A stretch of DNA of 5,925 nt from an uncultured Ruminococcus sp. (GCA_945876155.1 CAMCMW010000105.1:1-5925), one strand, 5' to 3'; shown: positions 1 through 4,483, numbered from the stretch's first letter. The notes: generated by a model not told the origin, from the letters alone. Made by a program: numbers and translations.

Positions 1-95
1 TTTTTTTATTTAATTTTCCTGTTTTTCCTGTCCACTTTATTGACTATAGTCCAATTTGACGTTACAATAGGTGTTATGTGAATATTCTTAAAGCG

Positions 96-124
96 TTGAC
101 AAAATCCGCTCTTTGCGTTATAAT
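96..124 (+). promoter_or_regulatory. Consensus sigma-A promoter for the first plus-strand operon
   Basis: A perfect TTGACA (-35, 96-101) and a perfect TATAAT (-10, 119-124) are separated by exactly 17 bp. Transcription would start near 131, giving a 5' UTR of about 60 nt before the ATG at 190. No operator or riboswitch structure is evident in that UTR. This predicts strong, perhaps constitutive, expression unless a repressor acts on it. Confidence 0.85.
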
Positions 125-189
125 ATAAAAAGTGTATCTATTTTCGATGGTAGCTAAGTGATAAAACATATTGATTTGTAGGGGAACAT

Positions 190-396
190 ATGAAGAAAAC
201 CATTTCTAATATCTTGGTTGCAGTTTTTGTAAGCATCGTTTTTTACTTTTTGTCTGTAAATTTTATATTTAAGATACCCTCTCCAATGGGAGGATATGAG
301 GCAATTACATATCAGGTTGGATGTGGAATTGCTGTTGTTGCAGGACTGATAACTGCAATCTTGTTATTTGTTTTAAATAGGAACAAAAAGAAGTAA
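190..396 (+). CDS. Small two-helix membrane protein, 68 aa, unknown function
   Basis: The start is fixed by an AGGGG ribosome binding site at 180-184, five bases before the ATG. The protein has a short basic N-terminus (MKK), a hydrophobic helix at about residues 7-28, a short loop containing PSPMGGYE, a second hydrophobic helix at about 42-63, and a positively charged tail ending RNKKK. This fits a bitopic hairpin in the cytoplasmic membrane with both ends inside the cell (positive-inside rule). It is the first gene behind a perfect promoter and is followed after 28 bp by a zinc-ribbon membrane protein, so the two are probably co-transcribed and may act at the same membrane site. No catalytic motif is visible and the family was not recognised. 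Small membrane proteins of this kind can be subunits, immunity proteins or regulators; the sequence does not decide between these. Confidence 0.75.
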   Translation: MKKTISNILVAVFVSIVFYFLSVNFIFKIPSPMGGYEAITYQVGCGIAVVAGLITAILLFVLNRNKKK

Positions 397-424
397 AACA
401 TATAAATCATAATGAGGTGCTTTT

Positions 425-1120
425 ATGGCGTTAGTAATTTGTCCCGAATGTGGAAAATCAAATGTATCTGATACGGCAGTTAGTTGCCCAGAGTGTGGAT
501 TTGCAATCAAAGCACATTTTGATAAAATTAAATTTGAAGAAATACGTCTTAAAACTGAAAAACAAGCTGAAATTCGCAAGCAAGAATTTGAAACTGAGCA
601 AAAGCGAAGGCAAGAAGAACGTATTAAAAACGTGCCACAATTAGAAAAACCACAACTAATTGCTCCAATAGTTGTTTCTATTATTTCAGCTTTTATTATA
701 CTGTTAGGCTTTAGTATGTCATGTGTGTCCGACTTGGAAGCCGAATATAGCTCCTCACACGGTAATGGAGACCCTCGTTTTCAAGGCGGATTTCTAATTG
801 TTTTCGGATTATGTATTTTAGGCTATGCAATATACCTGTTTTATAAAAGAATATCCGCATACAATTTATCTCGTAATAACTTTGAGGAATATCAAAGGCA
901 AGTAATTCGTGAACAGGATGCATTGCAAAAAAGATTAGAAGCTGAACGAGCTGCAAAAACAAAACAACAAGCAAATATGCCTAAATGCCCTATTTGCGGT
1001 TCTACGAATGTTGTAAAAATATCAACACTTAATAGGACTGTTTCTGTTGCAACTGTTGGGCTTGCTTCTTCAAAGATAGGCAAACAGTATCAATGCAAAA
1101 ACTGCAAACATAAATGGTAA
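425..1120 (+). CDS. Zinc-ribbon membrane protein with ribbons at both ends, 231 aa
   Basis: A GAGGTG ribosome binding site at 414-419 sets the start. Domain order: an N-terminal zinc ribbon with Cys6/Cys9 and Cys21/Cys24 (two CPECG knuckles); a charged, probably coiled-coil stretch at about residues 33-70; transmembrane helix 1 at about 78-100; a short polar loop (SSSHGNGDPRF); transmembrane helix 2 at about 121-140; a second charged helix at about 150-183; and a C-terminal zinc ribbon with Cys188/Cys191 and Cys224/Cys227, ending KHKW. Both ribbons and both charged helices would face the cytoplasm, with only the short loop outside. C-terminal ribbons of this form (CPICGSTNV ... CKNC) are common in Firmicute zinc-ribbon proteins of unknown role. 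The architecture suggests a membrane-tethered scaffold or nucleic-acid/protein-binding adaptor. No enzymatic motif is seen. It is probably co-transcribed with the 68-aa membrane protein upstream. Confidence 0.85.
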   Translation: MALVICPECGKSNVSDTAVSCPECGFAIKAHFDKIKFEEIRLKTEKQAEIRKQEFETEQKRRQEERIKNVPQLEKPQLIAPIVVSIISAFIILLGFSMSCVSDLEAEYSSSHGNGDPRFQGGFLIVFGLCILGYAIYLFYKRISAYNLSRNNFEEYQRQVIREQDALQKRLEAERAAKTKQQANMPKCPICGSTNVVKISTLNRTVSVATVGLASSKIGKQYQCKNCKHKW

Positions 1121-1123
1121 TAA

Positions 1124-1158
1124 AGAGCGTGACCTCCACAAGTCACGCTCTAATTTTT
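1124..1158. terminator. Shared intrinsic terminator between convergent units
   Basis: A perfect 10-bp inverted repeat, AGAGCGTGAC (1124-1133) and GTCACGCTCT (1142-1151), encloses an 8-nt loop. On the plus strand it is followed by AATTTTT. On the minus strand it is followed by TTTATTA, so it can also stop transcripts from the secreted-protein gene, whose stop codon lies at 1157-1159. It sits four bases after the zinc-ribbon gene's stop codon. Confidence 0.85.
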
Positions 1159-1642
1159 ACTGATTGGAACAACTAAAAGTATATTCCAGTGTGCCTGAGC
1201 AATTACCAGGAACGCCGGTTGTTTCTGGTTCAAGAGTAATGTTCTTTGCTCCTGTTCCTTCGCTAATATCGGAGCTTGTAAACACTGCCATAGGCGTTGT
1301 TGCATCACACATTTCACCATTTGAATTGAAAATCGAGCAAGTAATTGAAGTGTTTTCTTTTGTATCATGGTAAAGTCTAATGCCGTTTACATCTGTATTG
1401 GAACAGAACACTTTAACAGTATAGCCATCCTCAATATTGGCGTTTGAAATCTCAACATAGCTTTCATTTCCATTTCTCAAATCAATAGTAGCTGGAATGG
1501 TTATATTATATGAGCTATATACATGAGCCAATACTTCCGATTGACCACTTCCGACGCTTCCGTCTGTCTCTGCGGCAAAAGCAGTTATAGACATAGTTGC
1601 CAACATAGCAGCAGAAAGAAGCAAAGCAAAAATCTTCTTCAT
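1157..1642 (-). CDS. Secreted beta-rich protein with signal peptide, 161 aa
   Basis: Residues 1-24 form a classic Sec signal peptide: MKK, a hydrophobic core (IFALLLSAAMLATMSITAF), then AFA-A with signal peptidase I cleavage near residue 23-24. The mature part is rich in Thr, Ser and Asn and shows alternating strand patterns (NITIPATIDL, YTVKVFC, GTLEYTFSC). This resembles the small Ig-like or WxL-like beta-sandwich surface proteins of gut Firmicutes that carry a TIPAT motif. There is no LPXTG motif or C-terminal membrane anchor, so it is either released or held by a partner. Five cysteines in the mature part are many for a secreted Firmicute protein and could form disulfides. The ribosome binding site AGGAGG (1650-1655) overlaps the TAG stop of the upstream membrane-anchored gene, so the two are translationally coupled and probably interact. 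The exact family was not identified. Confidence 0.85.
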   Translation of the reverse strand: MKKIFALLLSAAMLATMSITAFAAETDGSVGSGQSEVLAHVYSSYNITIPATIDLRNGNESYVEISNANIEDGYTVKVFCSNTDVNGIRLYHDTKENTSITCSIFNSNGEMCDATTPMAVFTSSDISEGTGAKNITLEPETTGVPGNCSGTLEYTFSCSNQ

Positions 1643-1653
1643 TGTGATTCCTC

Positions 1654-2124
1654 CTATTTTGAGTTAATTTCCAGAATGACTTTTCCGCTGTTTAGCGGTT
1701 TTTTACTATCCAATGAAAAACAACTATAAAGAAGCTGACAGTTGCCATATGTACCTTTATCAAGAGGTTGCAACAATTCAATTTCTGAAATATTTTCAGA
1801 TGGCTTTATGAGTTCCGACTCCCATATTAAAGTGTTGTCGGAAAGATAGAGTTGAATCTGAAAATAGCAGTTGTTTTCAGAAGGATTACTAAAATTGACA
1901 TTCTGATGTAACTGACCAGCTTTGAGGTTTATTCCGGTGATAGCAGGAATAGTTATTGTATCATTATTACCTTCAGAAGCAGGTGTAAAATCTAACGAAC
2001 TATCCGTGCTATTAGTTTTTTCAGTAGGCTGTTTTCCTTGATAACATGAACGGAATAATAGGATAATAACCACCACAAGAACAATTACAATGAATAAAAT
2101 AATGATACTTTTGTGCTTACACAA
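1654..2124 (-). CDS. Membrane-anchored extracellular protein, TTG start, 156 aa
   Basis: The start codon is TTG at 2124, chosen because a strong GGGAGGT ribosome binding site (2131-2137) precedes it at a good distance and no ATG fits. After a short basic tip (CKHK), residues 6-24 form one long Ile/Val/Leu helix followed by FRSC. This is an uncleaved signal anchor with the rest of the protein outside; the context does not match a lipobox. A Ser/Thr/Asn linker follows, then from about residue 58 a beta-rich domain that begins with TITIPA. It includes a NP.ENNCYF.I.L.L...IWES segment and ends KVILEI. Similar anchored proteins occur in gut Firmicutes beside secreted TIPAT proteins, recalled from general knowledge without a search. 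The ITIPA motif is shared with the next gene, which is coupled through an overlapping ribosome binding site. Substrate and function are unknown. Confidence 0.8.
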   Translation of the reverse strand: MCKHKSIIILFIVIVLVVVIILLFRSCYQGKQPTEKTNSTDSSLDFTPASEGNNDTITIPAITGINLKAGQLHQNVNFSNPSENNCYFQIQLYLSDNTLIWESELIKPSENISEIELLQPLDKGTYGNCQLLYSCFSLDSKKPLNSGKVILEINSK

Positions 2125-2151
2125 GCTACCACCTCCCTCAGAACATAAAAC

Positions 2152-2168
2152 ATTGTGACGGTCACAAT
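2152..2168. promoter_or_regulatory. 17-bp perfect palindrome, possible operator
   Basis: ATTGTGAC-G-GTCACAAT is a perfect dyad around one central base. It lies 28 bp upstream of the TTG start of the membrane-anchored gene and downstream of the broken DUF6431-type gene. The U-run after it is weak in either direction, so an operator is more likely than a terminator. The half-site spacing (TGTGA-N3-TCACA) does not fit the CRP consensus. No clear promoter was found in this 92-bp gap. Confidence 0.45.
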
Positions 2169-2216
2169 AAATAGTTTAATAGATAACGGTTAAGGACGAA
2201 AGGCAAAGTTGGTGTG

Positions 2217-2551
2217 TTATTTTTCTTTTTGCCATCGGTATAAGGTTTTATTGTCGGCGGCAATATTATCGGCTGTACCGTTCAGGTAATCATCAATCGT
2301 TGTTTTTGAGTAATGTTTAAACTTTTGTATGAAGTCTGGAACTTCTGTATGTACCTGACCGCATTTAAGACATTGTAAACGTCTCAAATGGAATAGATAG
2401 GAATTACCCATAGAATCCTTTACCGTTCGTTTACGACTGTCTCTGACCCTTACAGAGCCATTACAATTAGGACAATGCGGTTCATCAAGGTTGCAGATTA
2501 CATAGCCCCTTTTTTATGCCTAATTATTGAATAGTGATGTGTGATAATCAT
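2217..2551 (-). pseudogene. DUF6431-type zinc-ribbon gene with a -1 frameshift
   Basis: An AGGAGG site at 2560-2565 precedes an ATG at 2551 that reads MIITHHYSIIRHKKGAM and then hits TAA. The continuation lies one frame back: GYVICNLDEPHCPNC, then VRVRDSRKR, then LRRLQCLKCGQVH, ending in a Trp-containing YRWQKEK. The frames meet at a run of six A and four G (2506-2515, minus strand). One added base there, or a -1 slip on AAA, would give a protein of about 111 aa. Two CxxC knuckles (PHCPNC and LQCLKC) form a zinc ribbon, and a helical C-terminal region resembles the DNA-binding end of transposase-like proteins. The order and motifs match DUF6431 proteins as I recall them, which are often found near mobile genes. 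It is either a decayed gene or one read through by slippage. A downstream restart at the in-frame ATG would give only 64 aa and lose the first knuckle. Confidence 0.7.
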
Positions 2552-2563
2552 AGAATTATCCTC

Positions 2564-2593
2564 CTAATATAGATAGGTAGGCATTTTGAGCAA
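2564..2593 (-). CDS. Possible 9-residue leader peptide ahead of the DUF6431-type gene
   Basis: In the leader of the DUF6431-type gene, a GGAGG (2600-2604) is followed after six bases by TTG CTC AAA ATG CCT ACC TAT CTA TAT TAG. The TAG stop overlaps the AGGAGG of the next start. This arrangement would couple translation of a short peptide to the downstream gene. It is too short to judge from coding signal, and the GGAGG could be chance. Confidence 0.25.
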   Translation of the reverse strand: MLKMPTYLY

Positions 2594-2611
2594 CAAATAC
2601 CTCCACAATAA

Positions 2612-2640
2612 ATTGTATATATTTGATGTGAATAATTCAA
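2612..2640 (-). promoter_or_regulatory. Promoter for the DUF6431-type gene
   Basis: On the minus strand, TTGAAT (2635-2640) and TACAAT (2612-2617) are separated by 17 bp. Transcription would start near 2605, leaving a leader of about 55 nt before the ATG at 2551. It is divergent from the riboswitch promoter at 2656-2684, which is only 16 bp away. Confidence 0.55.
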
Positions 2641-2655
2641 GGTGCAGCAAAGAGC

Positions 2656-2684
2656 TTTACTTTTATGAAAGATTATGCTATAAT
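2656..2684 (+). promoter_or_regulatory. Extended -10 promoter driving the riboswitch leader
   Basis: TTTACT (2656-2661) and a perfect TATAAT (2679-2684) are separated by 17 bp. The TGC at 2676-2678 makes an extended -10 (TGCTATAAT). Transcription would start near 2690, exactly where the 5' strand of aptamer helix P1 begins. This supports the reading of the downstream RNA as a transcribed cis-regulator. Confidence 0.8.
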
Positions 2685-2689
2685 ATTAA

Positions 2690-2817
2690 ATACCATAGAG
2701 AGTGATGCGAGGGACTGACCCGTTGACCATCCACCAACTTATCCAATGGATGTAGTGGTAATGTCAGACCGATGGGATATAGTGACTATTAAGCTCATCG
2801 GGAACGATGGGCTTTTT
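2690..2817 (+). promoter_or_regulatory. SAM-I-like riboswitch: aptamer plus terminator platform
   Basis: Seen in sequence: helix P2 (GATG 2704-2707 with CATC 2728-2731) holds a kink-turn made of tandem G-A pairs (2709-2710 with 2725-2726), three-base bulge GUU 2722-2724 and GGG/CCC stem. Its loop ACUGA (2714-2718) can pair with UCAG (2764-2767) as a pseudoknot. P3 is formed by ACC-AA-CU (2733-2739) and AG-U-GGU (2754-2759), with AUCC/GGAU above. Mapped on the published Thermoanaerobacter tengcongensis SAM-I aptamer, positions A6, U7, G11, C44, A45, A46, U57 and G58 correspond to 2695, 2696, 2700, 2735, 2736, 2737, 2756 and 2757, all with the same base. The U57-to-pseudoknot distance is also identical (seven bases). 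The pseudoknot differs from the usual CUGG/CCUG but remains paired, as covariation would give. P4 and P1 are atypical and merge with the terminator. Ligand specificity for SAM is inferred. Confidence 0.72.
2791..2817 (+). terminator. Riboswitch intrinsic terminator
   Basis: The stem AGCTCATCG (2792-2800) and CGATGGGCT (2805-2813) has a GGAA loop and runs into TTTTT (2813-2817), 45 bp before the next gene's ATG. The 5' arm (2794-2801) can instead pair with CCGATGGG (2769-2776) over 8 bp, which would prevent termination. Confidence 0.8.
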
Positions 2818-2861
2818 GTATCTGCTTTATGGTATATTTTAATCATAAGGAGATGCTTATA

Positions 2862-3071
2862 ATGTATCAGAAAAAATTTGCAGTTACCCATGTTGAGAGA
2901 AATTCTGAAAAAGTTCTTGCCTTGTTTGATGATAAGTCCGCTGCATTAGAATACGGCAAAAACCTTTACAAACCAAATATCAAAGGTATTTTAGCGTGCA
3001 TTCAGGCGAATTTTGATGAAACGGGCAATATTCAAGGAAATGTTTGTCGAGTTTTCAAAGTATGGGAGTGA
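2862..3071 (+). CDS. 69-aa protein of unknown function under riboswitch control
   Basis: The ATG at 2862 is chosen because AAGGAGA (2847-2853) lies nine bases upstream. The upstream in-frame ATGs at 2829 and 2853 lack ribosome binding sites, and the second overlaps this one. The protein is soluble with no signal peptide or membrane helix. It starts MYQKKFAVTHVERNSEKV, has an acidic/helical segment (FDDKSAALEYGKNLY), a predicted strand GILACIQANF, and ends in a strand-like NVCRVFKVWE. This looks like a small alpha/beta fold, with Cys at positions 46 and 63. I do not recognise the family. It is the only gene immediately downstream of the SAM-I-like leader and terminator, so its expression should follow that ligand. 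It is not an obvious methionine or SAM metabolic enzyme. A long stem-loop starts at its stop codon. Confidence 0.75.
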   Translation: MYQKKFAVTHVERNSEKVLALFDDKSAALEYGKNLYKPNIKGILACIQANFDETGNIQGNVCRVFKVWE

Positions 3072-3132
3072 AAAGTATCACATTAGCACGGCTGGCAGAT
3101 TTCCGGATTGATTGAGAATGTTAAACACTCCC
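3064..3132 (+). repeat. Long-range stem spanning the end of the 69-aa gene
   Basis: GGGAGTG (3064-3070, including the stop codon) is complementary to CACTCCC (3126-3132), and CATT/AATG pairing is possible inside. The stem encloses about 55 nt with no strong inner hairpin. It is not followed by a U-run, so it is not a standard terminator. It may be a 3' end or stability structure of the mRNA, or chance. Confidence 0.3.
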
Positions 3133-3138
3133 CCATGC

Positions 3139-3175
3139 AAAAAGCAGCGGGTTAGGTTTGTAGCCTTTCCCGCTG
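3139..3175 (-). terminator. Terminator of the resolvase gene
   Basis: Read on the minus strand, CAGCGGG (3175-3169) and CCCGCTG (3151-3145) form a 7-bp stem with a 17-nt loop, followed by C and TTTTT (3143-3139). It lies 22 bp after the resolvase stop codon. In the plus direction the hairpin has only a poor U-run. Confidence 0.7.
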
Positions 3176-3197
3176 TTGCTCTGTTCTGTTAAAGCGT

Positions 3198-3758
3198 TTA
3201 TATATTTAATTCTTTTACCCGTCTATAAAATGTATTCGGTTTTAAGTCTAATTCTTTCATTGCCTGGGTTGCTGTAATTTCTCCATTTTTCCAGCGTTTG
3301 CAAACCGTTTTAAATTGCTTTTCGTTAATTTTTATCGGTGGTTTGCCTTTGTATTTTCCTTGTGCTTTTGCTATTGCAATACCTTCTTTTTGCCGCTGCA
3401 ATATGTTTTCTCTTTCCAGCTCTGCCATAGCAGCAAAAACGGTTAGCATAAATTTCCCTTGTGGCGTTGTGGTATCAATATTTTCTTTAAGGCTTATAAA
3501 CTCAACATTCTTTTGTGTTAATGTGTCTATGATGTTTAGCAAGTCTTTTGTGCTTCTTGCTATTCGGCTAATGCTTTCCGTTATGACTGTATCACCATCA
3601 CGCACAAATAATAGCATCTCTTTTAATGCTTCACGGTCTGCATTCTTTCCGCTTTTCTTATCAACAAATAACTTATTTACATTCCTTTCTTGTAGTGCTG
3701 TTATTTGTCGTGCTTCGTTCTGTTCCTCTGTGCTAACTCTTACATAACCTATTAACAT
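3198..3758 (-). CDS. Serine site-specific recombinase (resolvase/invertase family), 186 aa
   Basis: The protein starts MLIGYVRVST with the catalytic Ser9 and Arg7. The second conserved segment ESISRIARST gives Arg65 and Arg68, matching Arg68 and Arg71 of gamma-delta resolvase. The ENIDTTTPQGKFMLTVFAAMAELERE segment (about 93-118) leads into the long dimerisation and DNA-contact helix, then GKYKGKPP. A C-terminal helix-turn-helix (GEITATQAMKELDLKPNTF) sits at about 155-176. The length equals that of Tn3-type small resolvases (about 185 aa), so it looks intact and is not a large serine integrase. It cuts DNA through a phosphoserine link and resolves or inverts between short sites. GGAGG at 3769-3773 precedes the ATG. 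It has its own promoter and terminator, and dyads with shared arms lie upstream, as expected for a resolvase that binds and represses its own promoter. No transposase partner lies in this window. Confidence 0.93.
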   Translation of the reverse strand: MLIGYVRVSTEEQNEARQITALQERNVNKLFVDKKSGKNADREALKEMLLFVRDGDTVITESISRIARSTKDLLNIIDTLTQKNVEFISLKENIDTTTPQGKFMLTVFAAMAELERENILQRQKEGIAIAKAQGKYKGKPPIKINEKQFKTVCKRWKNGEITATQAMKELDLKPNTFYRRVKELNI

Positions 3759-3782
3759 TTTTTGGTTTCCTCCGTTCGTAGT

Positions 3783-3813
3783 ATTTCATTTATGTACTAT
3801 AGAATAATGAAAT
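3783..3813. repeat. Dyad A upstream of resolvase, possible res subsite/operator
   Basis: ATTTCATT (3783-3790) and AATGAAAT (3806-3813) form a perfect 8-bp inverted repeat with a 15-bp centre. It covers the -10 and spacer of the resolvase promoter. The 7-bp core arm (TTTCATT) is identical to that of dyad B at 3859-3884. The span is similar to Tn3-family res subsites (about 25-34 bp). Confidence 0.5.
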
Positions 3814-3820
3814 GTGTCAA
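3791..3820 (-). promoter_or_regulatory. Likely resolvase promoter
   Basis: On the minus strand there is a perfect TTGACA (3815-3820). The best -10 at 17-18 bp spacing is weak (TACATA at 3791-3796). The -35 is convincing and the -10 is not, so the assignment is moderate. The whole promoter is overlapped by dyad A. Confidence 0.45.
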
Positions 3821-3858
3821 TAATAAAAACTGTACTTAATTGAAATAGAAAATTTGTT

Positions 3859-3884
3859 TTTCATTTGGGTATACCTTAATGAAA
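3859..3884. repeat. Dyad B, nested 26-bp palindrome, possible resolvase crossover site
   Basis: TTTCATT (3859-3865) and AATGAAA (3878-3884) share their centre with an inner perfect palindrome GGTATACC (3868-3875). The whole forms a symmetric 26-bp site centred on TA. Serine resolvases typically cut at a central dinucleotide of such a dyad. AATTGAAA (3838-3845) and TTTCAATT (3910-3917) are further related words in the same 218-bp gap, which otherwise carries no gene. Confidence 0.5.
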
Positions 3885-3949
3885 GATTTTGTAAAATTCT
3901 ATTACACGCTTTCAATTAAAATTCTTATATGTTTCTTGATATGACATAA

Positions 3950-3969
3950 GGCGGTATATTTCAACCGCC
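3950..3969 (-). terminator. Weak hairpin after the J-domain gene
   Basis: GGCGGT (3950-3955) and ACCGCC (3964-3969) form a 6-bp GC-rich stem with an 8-nt loop, 8 bp after the operon's last stop codon. In the minus direction only TTATGT follows, so termination would be inefficient or factor-assisted. Confidence 0.45.
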
Positions 3970-3976
3970 CTATAAT

Positions 3977-4468
3977 TTAAACAATCTGCAAAAGTAAATC
4001 CGGCTTTTGCTTTACGGTCTGGCTGCCGTACAAGTCCCTTATTTCGTTAAGTGTAAAATTCCGCTTTGTGGATTTTCTGTAATCGCTGTTATGATAATAC
4101 CATGCTTGTTTTGTTTTGCTCCATCTGAAACGCATTTCTTTTAATTGCGTTCTATAGTTTATGGTGTTACCAGTAATCCAAATCCAAGAACCGCAAATTT
4201 CAATTTTAATACCCTTGAAATGAATCAGCTTATTAATAATGTCCTTGAATTCGTTCGGCATTTCGGTGCTTTCGGTTTCTGTGGTGTAGGTCTTGCCTTC
4301 GGCGGTCTGATGTACGTTTTTGAGCTTTTCAAAAAGTTTGTCATATTCTGCATTGATTTCCTGCATGGCGGCATTGCTGCCGCCTATGTCGGGATGATGT
4401 TTAAGTGCTAACTTTTTGTACTGCTTCTTTAATTCCTCTAAGCTATTCGGATTATTAAACCATTTCAT
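3977..4468 (-). CDS. J-domain (DnaJ-like) protein of mobile elements, 163 aa
   Basis: The start at 4468 (MKWFNN) is set by GGAGG at 4477-4481. An in-frame ATG at 4483 overlaps that site and is unlikely. Residues about 9-55 form a compact J domain: helix II LEELKKQYKKLALKHH, the HPD motif (His25-Pro26-Asp27) followed by IGGS, and helix III with MQEINAEYDKLFEKL. J domains stimulate the ATPase of DnaK/Hsp70. There is no G/F region, zinc finger or client-binding domain as in DnaJ itself. Instead, after a Thr/Glu linker, a C-terminal domain (about 80-150) has strand pattern KIEICGSWIWITG and the motif LKEMRFRWSKTKQAWYYH. I recall this motif from phage and ICE DnaJ-like proteins. It is the last gene of a three-gene operon and starts 15 bp after the previous stop. 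It probably recruits host DnaK to an element protein; the partner is unknown. Confidence 0.85.
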   Translation of the reverse strand: MKWFNNPNSLEELKKQYKKLALKHHPDIGGSNAAMQEINAEYDKLFEKLKNVHQTAEGKTYTTETESTEMPNEFKDIINKLIHFKGIKIEICGSWIWITGNTINYRTQLKEMRFRWSKTKQAWYYHNSDYRKSTKRNFTLNEIRDLYGSQTVKQKPDLLLQIV

Positions 4469-4483
4469 TATATTTTCCTCCAA

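Noticed and set aside
711..974. 87-codon minus-strand frame inside the zinc-ribbon membrane gene
   Set aside because: The plus frame has the conserved Cys knuckles and a proper start; this frame is a shadow.
2152..2168. CRP/FNR-like binding site
   Set aside because: TGTGA and TCACA are present but separated by three bases instead of six, and CRP-cAMP control of this type is not expected in Clostridia.
2217..2411. Intact 64-aa gene starting at the internal ATG at 2411
   Set aside because: It has no ribosome binding site, and the upstream sequence continues in frame with conserved Cys and basic residues up to the frameshift, so it is the tail of a longer broken gene.
2700..2790. T-box leader, ZTP, THF or hammerhead ribozyme as explanations for the structured leader
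   Set aside because: The T-box TGGNACCGCG bulge, the ZTP pfl core, the THF core and the CUGAUGA/GAAA ribozyme core were all sought and are absent, whereas the SAM-I core fits at each key position.
3298..3747. 149-codon open frame on the plus strand
   Set aside because: It lies entirely antisense to the clearly conserved resolvase gene, has no ribosome binding site, and its Ser/Phe/Leu-rich translation is typical of an antisense shadow.
3198..3758. Large serine integrase or invertase with an adjacent invertible segment
   Set aside because: The protein is only 186 aa and lacks the zinc and coiled-coil domains of large integrases. No pair of long inverted repeats flanks a promoter as would be expected for an invertible switch.
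4145..4411. 88-codon open frame on the plus strand
   Set aside because: Antisense to the J-domain gene whose HPD motif is certain; no ribosome binding site.
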